A stretch of DNA of 64,000 bases from assembly GCA_965214335.1 (NCBI GenBank), contig CBDCBO010000019.1:1-64000 (forward strand). Direction: 5' to 3'. A program made the translations under genes and the position numbers. This DNA is from Velthaea sp965214335 (GTDB lineage Bacteria > Vulcanimicrobiota > Vulcanimicrobiia > Vulcanimicrobiales > Vulcanimicrobiaceae). The notes under the pieces are model-generated. The model was not told where the DNA came from. It saw nothing but the letters and a program-made list of their open reading frames with translations, and did no database searches. Below are positions 17,895 to 26,445 of the stretch, one piece after another; the stretch's first letter is position 1; each line of letters starts with the position of its first letter.

Positions 17895-19835
17895 GTGTAT
17901 CCCATCATCTTGACGTTGCGCGGTCGGCCCGCACTCATCGTCGGCGGCGGACCGGTTGCCGAACGCAAGCTGCGGGGATTGCTCGACGCGGATGCCGACG
18001 TTACCCTGGTTAGCCCGGCGGTGACCGCACCGATCGCGGCGCTGGCGGCCGGCGGTCGCGTCCGCTGGTGCGAGCGGCGCTACGAACCAGCCGATGTCGC
18101 CGGCGCGGTGCTCGTTTTCGCCGCGACCGACGACGCCGCGCTCAACGCGCAGATCGGTACGGCGGCTCGCGCGGCGGGAGCGCTTGTCAACGATGCGAGC
18201 GACGCCGGCCGCGGTGATTTCGCCACCCCGGCCGTGCATCGCTCGGGGGCGCTGACCGTAACGGTCGATTCCGCCGGCCTATCGCCCGGTTTCACGAAGC
18301 GCATTCGCGACGAGCTGGCGGTGGTCTTCGATACGCGCTATGCCCGCGCGGCGCAAACACTGGGCCGGCTGCGGGAGCGCGTACAGGCCGTGGTTCCGCT
18401 CGCCGAACGGGCAGCGGTGATGCGGCACTTCAGCGAACGGGACATCGACGATCTGGCCGGGATGCCGCCCAGTGAATTGGAGCATGAAGTGGAACGCGCC
18501 GCCGATACCGTAGCCGAAGTTATTCCGGCCGACCCGCACACGCTCGTCTGCGCGTCGCGCGCCAGCGCCCTGGCGATGGTGCAAACGCGGATGATGATGG
18601 CGCAGTTGGCCGCCGTCGGTATCGCCTCGACCGTGCTCAACATTACCACCAAGGGCGACGCGGTGCAGGACCGTTCGCTCGCTGCGATCGGCGGCGACAG
18701 CCTGTTCGTCAAAGAACTCGAGAACGCGCTACGCGACCGGCGCGCCGATTACGCGGTGCACTCGTGCAAAGATTTGCCCAGCACTCTGCCCGACGATATG
18801 ACGATCGCGGCAATCACGCGGCGGGAAGATCCACGCGATGCGTTTTGCAGCGAACGGTACGCCACTTTTGCGGCGTTGCCGGCGGGCGCGCGCGTCGGTA
18901 CGTCGAGTCCGCGCCGGCGGGCCCAATTGCATGCGCTGCGACCGGACTTGCGCTTCGACGATATCCGCGGCAACGTCGACACCCGGCTGCGCAAACTGCG
19001 CGACGGCGAATACGCGGCGATCGTTTTGGCCAGCGCCGGACTGCGCCGGTTAGGCATCGGCGCGACGTACACCGTACCGTTTGCGCCCGACGAGATCACG
19101 CCCGCCGTCGGCCAAGGTGCGCTCGCGATCGAAACGCGCGCCGGCGATCCGATCGCCCAACGCATCGCAGCCGCGCTGACCGATCCGCAAACGAATCTCT
19201 GCGTGCGCGCCGAGCGCGCGTATCTGCGAACGTTGCGCGGCGGCTGCCAGGCGCCGGTCGGAGCCCACGCGGCATTTGCGGACGGCGTGCTCACGGTCCG
19301 TGGGGTGATCGCCGCATTGGACGGTTCGCGGGTGGTTCGCGGCCGGCGCTATTGTGAAATCGGCGCATTCGGCGCAGCCGACGTTGCGGCCGCCGAAGCG
19401 CTGGGAATCGAACTCGCCCATGCCTTGCTCGCCGAAGGCGGAGCGGCGATTCTCGAAGCGCTGACCCCGGGGCCGCTCGCCGGCCGGCTCTTTTTACTGC
19501 CGCGCACGCAAGACCGGCCCAGCCGGATCGCGCCCGCGCTACGCGAAGCCGGCGCCGAAGTCGTCGAAGCCGCCGACTCCGCGGCCGCCCGCGCGGCGCT
19601 CGGCGACCGGGTGCCGACCGCGATCTTATTTCCCTCGTCGGGCTCGGTGATAGCCATCACGGAGTACTTAGCGGGGCTTCGTGACAATGGACAGCGCCCG
19701 GTAGTCGCGGCGATGGGTCCGGCATCGTCGGACAGCGCGGATGCCTGCGGATTTCCGCCTGACGTCGTAGCACCTAGTGCCGAGATCGGCACGTTCGTGC
19801 AGACCATTACCCGCTTCGTTTTGGAGAACGGTTAA
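17895..19835 (+). CDS. hemC: SirC-HemC fusion with a partial HemD-like tail
   Basis: Predicted multifunctional tetrapyrrole enzyme (646 residues). Residues 1 to about 205 are precorrin-2 dehydrogenase (CysG N-domain/SirC; NAD loop ALIVGGGPVAERKLRGLL), which oxidises precorrin-2 to sirohydrochlorin. Residues about 215-525 are porphobilinogen deaminase: Arg-rich GTSSPRRRAQL, then DDIRGNVDTRLRKL and the dipyrromethane-cofactor Cys in LRGGCQAPVGA. Residues about 527-646 resemble HemD, with an N-terminal half (GRLFLLPRTQDRPSRIAPALREAG) and pieces of the C-terminal half (LFPSSGSVIAITEYL), but only about 120 residues instead of about 250. GTG 17895 was chosen as the first start past the divergent GT39 gene, with GAAGAG just upstream. 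It heads the tetrapyrrole operon. A complete HemD is encoded in 24079-25581, so this tail may be degenerate. Confidence 0.88.
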   Translation: MYPIILTLRGRPALIVGGGPVAERKLRGLLDADADVTLVSPAVTAPIAALAAGGRVRWCERRYEPADVAGAVLVFAATDDAALNAQIGTAARAAGALVNDASDAGRGDFATPAVHRSGALTVTVDSAGLSPGFTKRIRDELAVVFDTRYARAAQTLGRLRERVQAVVPLAERAAVMRHFSERDIDDLAGMPPSELEHEVERAADTVAEVIPADPHTLVCASRASALAMVQTRMMMAQLAAVGIASTVLNITTKGDAVQDRSLAAIGGDSLFVKELENALRDRRADYAVHSCKDLPSTLPDDMTIAAITRREDPRDAFCSERYATFAALPAGARVGTSSPRRRAQLHALRPDLRFDDIRGNVDTRLRKLRDGEYAAIVLASAGLRRLGIGATYTVPFAPDEITPAVGQGALAIETRAGDPIAQRIAAALTDPQTNLCVRAERAYLRTLRGGCQAPVGAHAAFADGVLTVRGVIAALDGSRVVRGRRYCEIGAFGAADVAAAEALGIELAHALLAEGGAAILEALTPGPLAGRLFLLPRTQDRPSRIAPALREAGAEVVEAADSAAARAALGDRVPTAILFPSSGSVIAITEYLAGLRDNGQRPVVAAMGPASSDSADACGFPPDVVAPSAEIGTFVQTITRFVLENG

Positions 19836-19836
19836 T

Positions 19837-20832
19837 ATGGACATCGCGCAACGGTTTGCGCTGCGCGAACGCCCGCGGCGCTTACGCTCGAGCCCCGCGA
19901 TGCGGGCGCTGGTTCGTGAGACACGCTTGAACGTGGACGGTCTGGTGCAGCCGCTGTTCATCGTGCCCGGTCGCGACGTGCGAACGCCGATCGGCTCGAT
20001 GCCCGGCATTTCGCGCTATTCCGTGGACGCCGCCGTGCGCGAATGTCGCGAACTTGCAGCGATCGGCGTGCGCTCCGTTTTGCTATTCGGGGTGCCGGAT
20101 GAAAAAGATGCCGTCGCGAGCGGTAACGACGATCCGAACGGGCTCGTACAAAGCGCGGCCCGCGCGATCAAAGACGTGCTGCCGCACCTGCTGGTGATCG
20201 CCGATCTGTGCAATTGTGAATATACCGATCATGGCCACTGCGGCATCATCGACGCACGCGGCGATGTCGATAATGATGCCACGCTCGAAATTTTGATGCG
20301 CACGGCGCTGAGTTACGCCCGCGCCGGGGTCGACATCATCGCACCTTCCGACATGATGGACGGGCGCATTGGTGCCATTCGCGGCGCGCTCGACGGCGAC
20401 GGTTTCAGCGGCACCACGATCATGTCGTACGCCGTGAAATTCGCGTCGGCGTTTTACGGGCCGTTTCGCGAAGCGGCTGGTTCGGCGCCGGCGTTCGGCG
20501 ATCGGCGCAGCTATCAGATGGATCCCGCCAACGGCCGTGAAGCGGCGCGCGAGGTCCGGCTCGACGTGGCCGAGGGCGCCGATATTCTCATGGTCAAGCC
20601 GGCCCTGGCCTACATGGATCTGATCCGGCAAACGCGCGAACAGATCGATCTGCCGGTTGCTTGTTATAACGTCAGCGGCGAGTATTCGATGCTCAAAGCA
20701 GCGGCCGAACGCGGTTGGATCGATGAACACCGCGCCGTCGACGAATTGCTGACCAGCTTCGCCCGCGCCGGTGCCGATATCGTCATCACGTACTTCGCGA
20801 AAGACTATCTCAAGCGCCACAGCGGGCGATGA
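19837..20832 (+). CDS. hemB: Delta-aminolevulinic acid dehydratase (porphobilinogen synthase)
   Basis: Condenses two 5-aminolevulinate molecules to porphobilinogen in the cytoplasm (331 residues). Both Schiff-base lysines are visible: in SYAVKFASAFYGPF and in ILMVKPALAYMD. The metal site DLCNCEYTDHGHCG keeps all three Cys, so this is a zinc-type rather than a magnesium-only enzyme. The start ATG 19837 overlaps the end of the preceding gene region by context, with GGAG about 10 nt upstream. The stop overlaps the following MobA-like gene as ATGA. Confidence 0.96.
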   Translation: MDIAQRFALRERPRRLRSSPAMRALVRETRLNVDGLVQPLFIVPGRDVRTPIGSMPGISRYSVDAAVRECRELAAIGVRSVLLFGVPDEKDAVASGNDDPNGLVQSAARAIKDVLPHLLVIADLCNCEYTDHGHCGIIDARGDVDNDATLEILMRTALSYARAGVDIIAPSDMMDGRIGAIRGALDGDGFSGTTIMSYAVKFASAFYGPFREAAGSAPAFGDRRSYQMDPANGREAAREVRLDVAEGADILMVKPALAYMDLIRQTREQIDLPVACYNVSGEYSMLKAAAERGWIDEHRAVDELLTSFARAGADIVITYFAKDYLKRHSGR

Positions 20833-21419
20833 ACGCGCACGACGTCGGCGTCTTGATCTTAGGCGGCGGCGAAGCCACCCGCTTGCCGGGCAAGCTCGAA
20901 CGGGCCGCCGGCCAGCTGCCGATGATCGCCCGCGTCTATCGCAATGTGTCGAGCGGCCGCGAAACGTTCATTTCGTGCAAAGCGACGTTCGCGCCGGACG
21001 TCGATGCGCTACTGCCGTGCCCGATGGTCGTCGACCGCTGGAGCCTGCGCGGGCCACTCGCGGGTATACTCTCGACGATGCACTGCATGCGTAGCCCGTG
21101 GGTCTTCACCGTTGCCGGTGATGCGCCGTTCGTCACCTCGGCATTCATCGAGCGGTTGGCAACCCATATCCGCCCCGGCGATCAAGCCGTGGTTCCCCGG
21201 CACGACGGGCACATCGAGCCGCTGGCCGCGATTTACGACCGGACGGCTTTTGTGCGGGCCGGCATGCCGTTGCTCTTGGCCGGCCGCGGCGCACTGCGCG
21301 GCGTCATCGACGCGCTCACGACGAATTACGTCACGGTCGACGCGGGCGGCGGCGACGACATCTTTGCCAATGTCAATACGCCGGCCGACTACGCGCTCAT
21401 CACGGAGGCTCTACGATGA
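20829..21419 (+). CDS. MobA-like nucleotidyltransferase
   Basis: NTP-transferase-fold protein (196 residues) related to molybdenum cofactor guanylyltransferase MobA. The nucleotide loop is LILGGGEATRLPGKL, a variant of LAGGxSxRMGxDK. The conserved metal Asp is in VAGDAPFV, followed by a PLAAIYDR segment as in MobA, and the C-terminus has the usual NVNTPADY. It sits inside the tetrapyrrole operon with 4-nt overlaps at both ends (ATGA with hemB and with hemL). Siroheme and molybdopterin are both cofactors of nitrate/nitrite-type enzymes, which may explain the placement. Other sugar- or cofactor-nucleotidyltransferase roles are possible. Confidence 0.78.
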   Translation: MNAHDVGVLILGGGEATRLPGKLERAAGQLPMIARVYRNVSSGRETFISCKATFAPDVDALLPCPMVVDRWSLRGPLAGILSTMHCMRSPWVFTVAGDAPFVTSAFIERLATHIRPGDQAVVPRHDGHIEPLAAIYDRTAFVRAGMPLLLAGRGALRGVIDALTTNYVTVDAGGGDDIFANVNTPADYALITEALR

Positions 21420-22717
21420 ATCACGCCGGCTCGGTCGCCGCCTTTACGCGCTCGAAGAGGCTGATCCCCGGTGGCGTCAACTCGCCGGTGCGGGCCTTCC
21501 GGTCCGTCGGCGGCAGCCCGGTGTTCGTCCGGTCGGGTAGCGGCGCCACGTTCACCGACGTCGACGGCAACACGTACATCGATTACGTGCTGTCGTGGGG
21601 CCCGCTGATCCTGGGCCACGCTCATCCCGCGATCGTGGCCGCGGTGCAGGCAGCCGCGGCGACCGGCACCAGCTTCGGCGCGCCGACCGAAGCGGAAAGC
21701 GAACTCGCCGAACTCGTTATCGAGATGGTGCCGTCGGTGGAGAAAGTACGCTTTTGCTCCAGCGGTACGGAAGCTACGATGAGCGCCCTGCGGCTGGCGC
21801 GCGGATTTACGCGGCGCGAGCGGCTGATCAAGTTCGCCGGCTGTTACCACGGCCACGGCGACGCGTTCCTCATTTCAGCCGGCAGCGGCGCATTGACCAA
21901 CGGCGTGCCGGATTCGCCGGGTATCACCGCCGGAGTCGTGGCCGACACGATCGTCGTCGAGTTCAACGACCTGGCCGGGGTGCGCGCCGCGTTCGCCGCG
22001 CATCCGGGCCAGATCGCGGCGGTCATCGTCGAACCCGTGGTCGGCAACATGGGCTTGGTGCTGCCCGAGCCGGGCTTCTTGGCCGGCTTGCGCGAGATGA
22101 CCGCGGCCGACGGCGCGCTGCTGATCTTTGATGAAGTCATGACCGGCTTCCGGGTGAGCCGCGGCGGCGTGCAAGAGCGGGACGGCATCTGGCCCGATCT
22201 CACCACCTTGGGCAAGGTCATCGGCGGCGGTTTGCCCGTCGGCGCGTTTGGCGGACGGGCGGACATCATGGCGGCGCTGTCGCCCGAGGGACCGGTGTAT
22301 CAAGCCGGTACGCTGTCGGGCAACCCGCTGGCGATGGCGGCCGGGATTGCGACGCTGCGCGCCTTACGCGATGCTGACATCTACCGCCACTTCGAGCGCA
22401 TCGGTTCGCGGTTGATCGACGGTCTAGCCAGAGTGTTTACCACCCACGGGGTGCCCCATACGTTAGCGCGCGCCGGTTCGATGTTTGGTGTCTTTTTTAC
22501 CGAAGGTCCCGTGACCAACCTCACGTCGGCCAAGGCCGCCGATGTGGCATTGTTTGGGAAGTTCTTCCACGGAATGCTCGAGCGTGGTATCTACCTCGCG
22601 CCATCTCAGTTTGAAGCCGGTTTTCTCTCGGCTGCTCACTCTGAGGCGCAGATCGATAGCACGATCGAAGCGGCCGACTCCACCTTGGCAGAGCTGTTCG
22701 CCGGAGCGCGAACGTAG
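21416..22717 (+). CDS. hemL: Glutamate-1-semialdehyde 2,1-aminomutase
   Basis: PLP enzyme of the C5 pathway that converts glutamate-1-semialdehyde to 5-aminolevulinate (433 residues). Family signatures: RLIPGGVNSPVRAF at the N-terminus, SSGTEATMSALRLARG, CYHGHGD, the PLP Asp in LIFDEVMTGFRV and the Schiff-base Lys in TTLGKVIGGGLPVGAFGG. The start overlaps the preceding gene as ATGA. Unlike the better-known hemA-first order, hemL here precedes hemA, which supplies its substrate. Confidence 0.96.
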   Translation: MNHAGSVAAFTRSKRLIPGGVNSPVRAFRSVGGSPVFVRSGSGATFTDVDGNTYIDYVLSWGPLILGHAHPAIVAAVQAAAATGTSFGAPTEAESELAELVIEMVPSVEKVRFCSSGTEATMSALRLARGFTRRERLIKFAGCYHGHGDAFLISAGSGALTNGVPDSPGITAGVVADTIVVEFNDLAGVRAAFAAHPGQIAAVIVEPVVGNMGLVLPEPGFLAGLREMTAADGALLIFDEVMTGFRVSRGGVQERDGIWPDLTTLGKVIGGGLPVGAFGGRADIMAALSPEGPVYQAGTLSGNPLAMAAGIATLRALRDADIYRHFERIGSRLIDGLARVFTTHGVPHTLARAGSMFGVFFTEGPVTNLTSAKAADVALFGKFFHGMLERGIYLAPSQFEAGFLSAAHSEAQIDSTIEAADSTLAELFAGART

Positions 22718-22748
22718 TGCACGGCGTCGAATCTGCAGGGAGTATCTA

Positions 22749-24077
22749 GTGCCGCTCGTCTGTCTCGGTTTAAGCCACCACACCGCACCCGTAGAAGTCC
22801 GTGAACGGCATGCCTTTCCGGCGCATCGGATGGGCGAGGCGCTTATCGCGCTACGCGACTACCCCGCCGTCCGCGAAGCGGTGATGGTCGCGACCTGCAA
22901 CCGGCTCGAAATTTACGCCGAGCTTGAAGATTACGAAACCGGCGTCAATCAGCTCAAAACGTTCTTGACGAATTTCCGCCACGGCGATGTCGGCGACATG
23001 GATTCGTACATGTATACGCTACTGGGCAGTCAGGCGATCGATCATCTGTTCCGCGTCAGCACCGGTCTCGACTCGATGCTTATCGGCGAAGCGGAAATTT
23101 TGGGTCAAGTCAAAGCCGCGTACATTCAGGCGCAGCGCGCACGCTCGCTGGGTAAGACGCTGCATACGTTATTTCGCGAAGCCCTCAACGCCGGTAAGGC
23201 GGCGCGCTCGCAAACGGCAATCGGCAACGAGTCGACCTCGGTCGCGACCGCGGCGGTCGATTTCGCCAAGGCCCACGTCGGTACGGTTGTGTCGAAATCG
23301 GTCCTCGTGATCGGTGCCGGTAAGATGGGCGCCCTTGCGGCACGCCGCCTCAAGCAAGAAGGCGGAACCGAAATTAGCGTCATCAACCGGTCGCACGATC
23401 GGGCCCGCAGCGTGGTTGCGAATCTGGGCGTCGGACGCGCAATTGAAATGCCGGGACTCGTCGATGCGTTGCAAACAGCCGATATCGTCATCACCTCGAC
23501 CGGCGCATCGCACTTCATTCTCAATCCGGGTAACGTCGCCGAAGCGATGCTGGCGCGACCGTCGCGGCCGCTCACGATTATCGATATTGCCGTCCCGCGC
23601 GATGTCGATCCCGATGTGGCCCGTATTCCGGGCGTTCATCTGGTCGACATCGACGCGCTCAAACACGTCGTTGAAGATACGCTCGAACACCGCCGTGAAG
23701 CGATTCCCCTCGTCGAAGAGATTATTTCCGAGCACACGGAACGCTTCCACGAGTGGTATCAATCGCGGGTTGCCGTTCCGATCATCAGCTCGCTCACGCA
23801 AAAAGCGGAACTGATTCGCGAATCGGAAGTCGAGCGGTTATTTTCACGCTGCCCCGAGTTGAGCGATCGCGAACGGATGCTCATCACCGGCACGTCGCTT
23901 ACCATTATCTCCAAGCTGTTGCACACCGCGGTCGTGAAGATTCGCGATAAAGCCGTCGAGAACCGCGCCGAAGCGATGACGCATGCGCTTATTCTCAACG
24001 AACTCTTCGATTTACAGACGCAACTCGAAGAGGCGGGCGTAACGACGGCCGTCATCGACGCCGATCACGCCGAGTAG
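22749..24077 (+). CDS. hemA: Glutamyl-tRNA reductase
   Basis: First committed enzyme of C5 tetrapyrrole synthesis (442 residues); reduces Glu-tRNA with NADPH. The N-terminus GLSHHTAPVEVRE and the catalytic Cys in VMVATCNRLEIYAE are exact matches to the family. The NADPH domain starts at VLVIGAGKMGALAARRL, and the C-terminal dimerisation helix is full length. GTG 22749 was chosen because AGGGAG lies 6 nt upstream and it gives the standard N-terminus. Its stop is one base from the GTG start of the CobA-HemD gene, so these are probably co-translated. Confidence 0.96.
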   Translation: MPLVCLGLSHHTAPVEVRERHAFPAHRMGEALIALRDYPAVREAVMVATCNRLEIYAELEDYETGVNQLKTFLTNFRHGDVGDMDSYMYTLLGSQAIDHLFRVSTGLDSMLIGEAEILGQVKAAYIQAQRARSLGKTLHTLFREALNAGKAARSQTAIGNESTSVATAAVDFAKAHVGTVVSKSVLVIGAGKMGALAARRLKQEGGTEISVINRSHDRARSVVANLGVGRAIEMPGLVDALQTADIVITSTGASHFILNPGNVAEAMLARPSRPLTIIDIAVPRDVDPDVARIPGVHLVDIDALKHVVEDTLEHRREAIPLVEEIISEHTERFHEWYQSRVAVPIISSLTQKAELIRESEVERLFSRCPELSDRERMLITGTSLTIISKLLHTAVVKIRDKAVENRAEAMTHALILNELFDLQTQLEEAGVTTAVIDADHAE

Positions 24078-24078
24078 C

Positions 24079-25581
24079 GTGCCGGTCGGAAAGGTTTGGC
24101 TGGTCGGTGCGGGGCCCGGTGATCCGGGCCTTTTAACGCTCAAAGGCGCGCGCGCGCTCGCTCAGTGCGACGTGCTCGTTTATGACTATCTCGCCTCGAG
24201 CGCGATCGTCGGCCTGGCACCGCCTGACTGCGAGAAAATATACGTCGGGAAAAAAGCCGGCGCGCACACATTGACCCAAGACGAAATTACCGAGCTCATC
24301 GTCAAACTCGGTCTGGCCGGCCGCAGCGTCGTGCGCCTCAAGGGTGGCGATGTGTTCGTGTTCGCCCGCGGCGGCGAAGAGGCACAAGCGCTGCATGAAG
24401 CCGGCGTTCCGTTCGAGATCGTTCCCGGCATTACGTCGGCGATCGCGGCGCCCGCGTATGCCGGAATTCCAATCACGCATCGCGATCACAACACGTCATT
24501 TTCGATTTCGACCGGGCATGAGAATCCGCTCAAAGGCCATTCGACGCTCGATTTCGCCAAGCTGGCCAATCCCAAGCAAACGATTGTTTTTCTCATGGCG
24601 ATGGGCAATCTCGCAGCGATCATGGGTGAGTTACGCAAGAACGGCATTCCGGGTGATAAGCCGGTGGCGATCGTGCGCGAAGGTACCAAACCGACTCAGG
24701 AAACGCTGATCGCCACGGTCGATACGATCGTTGCCGAAGTTGAGCGCACGCGCTTCGCCGCACCGGCGATCGTGGTGGTCGGCGACGTCGTCAACGAACG
24801 TGAGGCCATTCGCTGGTTCGATAATGGGCCGCTGTTCGGCAAGCGCGTTCTGGTGACGCGGCCGGCCGTGCAGAGCGACGATTTCTCGGCCCGGTTATGG
24901 GAACTCGGCGCCGAACCGATCGTCGCGCCGACGATCGCCATCGGACCGCCCGACGATCCGGCCCCGGCCTACGATGCCGTCGAGCATGTCCGCGACTTTG
25001 CTTGGGTCATCTTCACGAGCCGCAACGGTGTCGACGCGTTTTTCGATCGCTTGAGCGAACGCGGCCGGGACGCGCGCGCGTTCGGCGACGCAAAGATCGC
25101 GGCCATCGGGCCGAAGACCGCCGAAGCACTTGCCGCGCGCGGCTTGCGGGTTGATTTCATGCCGGCGACGTTCATCAACGAAGCCGTCGCCGCGGGCCTG
25201 CTCGAACGCACGCGGCCGGGTGACGCGGTACTGCTGTTCCGGGCTGCCGAAGCGCGCGACGTCGTTCCGGACGCCTTGCGCGCCGCGGGCCGCACCGTCA
25301 CCGATGTCGCGGCGTACAAGACCCGCACGCTGATCGATCCGGAGTTGGCTGAAAAGGCGGCCGGAGCCGATATTCTCACGTTCACAAGTTCGAGCACCGT
25401 CAGCGGTTTTCTCGCCAATGTGCCGGGCGGCGCCGCGGTTTGCGCCGGCAAGCTCGTTGCCTGCATCGGGCCGGTGACGGCCGCGACCGCCCGCGAAGCC
25501 GGTATCCGGGTCGACGTCGTCGCCGATGCGTTTACCATCGAGGGTCTCGTGCGCGCCCTCGATACCGCCGTTTCGGCCTGA
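24079..25581 (+). CDS. cobA-hemD: CobA-HemD fusion: uroporphyrinogen-III methyltransferase / uroporphyrinogen-III synthase
   Basis: Bifunctional enzyme (500 residues, GTG start). Residues 1 to about 250 are SUMT/CobA: VWLVGAGPGDPGLLTLKG, then VRLKGGDVFVFARGGEEA, the loop VPGITSAIAAPAYAGIPITHR and a late MAMGNL; it methylates uroporphyrinogen III twice to precorrin-2. Residues about 255-500 form a complete HemD (KRVLVTRP, VIFTSRNGVDAFF, AIGPKTAEAL, LTFTSSSTVSGFL, ACIGPVTAATARE), which closes hydroxymethylbilane. This fusion is known in several phyla. With SirC in 17895-19835 it points to siroheme, and HemD output can also feed haem or cobalamin. Confidence 0.95.
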   Translation: MPVGKVWLVGAGPGDPGLLTLKGARALAQCDVLVYDYLASSAIVGLAPPDCEKIYVGKKAGAHTLTQDEITELIVKLGLAGRSVVRLKGGDVFVFARGGEEAQALHEAGVPFEIVPGITSAIAAPAYAGIPITHRDHNTSFSISTGHENPLKGHSTLDFAKLANPKQTIVFLMAMGNLAAIMGELRKNGIPGDKPVAIVREGTKPTQETLIATVDTIVAEVERTRFAAPAIVVVGDVVNEREAIRWFDNGPLFGKRVLVTRPAVQSDDFSARLWELGAEPIVAPTIAIGPPDDPAPAYDAVEHVRDFAWVIFTSRNGVDAFFDRLSERGRDARAFGDAKIAAIGPKTAEALAARGLRVDFMPATFINEAVAAGLLERTRPGDAVLLFRAAEARDVVPDALRAAGRTVTDVAAYKTRTLIDPELAEKAAGADILTFTSSSTVSGFLANVPGGAAVCAGKLVACIGPVTAATAREAGIRVDVVADAFTIEGLVRALDTAVSA

Positions 25582-25607
25582 ACCTCCGGCGCTGCACCGC
25601 GGGCGTC

Positions 25608-26399
25608 ATGTATGCCGCGACGATCGCGGCGGCGGCGCTGCGCGCTCACGCCCTGTCGCGCGATGGGGCAGTGGCGGCGTTTTGCGTCGGCAGCGTCACC
25701 TATGCTGCGGGTGGTTGGCCGTTCAGCGCGGTGCTCTTGGGGTTCTTCGCGCCGTCGATTGCGCTGAGCCGGATCGGTCGCGCGCGCAAAAAGAAACTCG
25801 TCGATATCGGCAAAAGCGGCGCACGCGATGCATGGCAAGTGCTGGCCAACGGCGGCGTCGCGACGGTGTGCGCCCTAGCGGCAGCCGGCTCGCCGGCGTG
25901 GCTTGCCGCGTTCGCCGGTAGTTACGCCGCGGCAACGGCCGACACATGGGGTACCGAGATCGGAACGCTCATGCGCGGTACGCCACGTTCGATCCTGACG
26001 TTGCGGCCGGTGCGGACCGGGTTCTCCGGCGGCGTTACCCCGATCGGAACGCTGGCCGAAATTGCCGGCGCCGCATGGCTCGCGACGGTGGCCGCAGCGA
26101 CGCTGCGTGCGCCGGACGAAGTCGGCCAGGCACCTCCCGTGCGCGCGTTCCGTGCGCGGTTGTTCGCGGCGGTTTGGCTAGGCGGCGTTGCTGGTGCGCT
26201 GCTGGATTCGTTGCTGGGAGCAACGGTTCAAGAGTTGCGCCGCTGCCCGGTCTGCGAACGGACCTGTGAAACCGATCCGCACGTGTGCGGAACGCCGACC
26301 GTCCGCATCCGCGGCGTGCCCGGTTTTTCCAACGATCTGGTCAATTTCGCCGCGACGCTATCCGGGGCGGCCGTCGCGCTGCGCATCATGGCGCGCTGA
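25608..26399 (+). CDS. DUF92 family membrane protein
   Basis: An integral membrane protein of 263 residues of the DUF92 (TIGR00297) family; plant members (VTE6) act as phytyl-phosphate kinases, and bacterial functions are mostly unassigned. Typical features are the N-terminal LSRDGAVAAFCVGSVTYAAGG, the ATADTWGTEIGTL motif in the middle, a TLRPVRTGFSGGVTPIGTLAE stretch and the C-terminal FSNDLVNFAATLSGA. Three to four Cys residues near the C-terminus (RRCPVCERTCETD, then VCG) form an unusual Cys-rich loop that could bind a metal. ATG 25608 lies 26 nt after the CobA-HemD stop, so it may be the last operon gene or may start its own transcript. Confidence 0.8.
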   Translation: MYAATIAAAALRAHALSRDGAVAAFCVGSVTYAAGGWPFSAVLLGFFAPSIALSRIGRARKKKLVDIGKSGARDAWQVLANGGVATVCALAAAGSPAWLAAFAGSYAAATADTWGTEIGTLMRGTPRSILTLRPVRTGFSGGVTPIGTLAEIAGAAWLATVAAATLRAPDEVGQAPPVRAFRARLFAAVWLGGVAGALLDSLLGATVQELRRCPVCERTCETDPHVCGTPTVRIRGVPGFSNDLVNFAATLSGAAVALRIMAR

Positions 26400-26445
26400 G
26401 ACCGTCGGCGGATTGGGGATACGCACGCGCGGGTAACCGGCGGGC

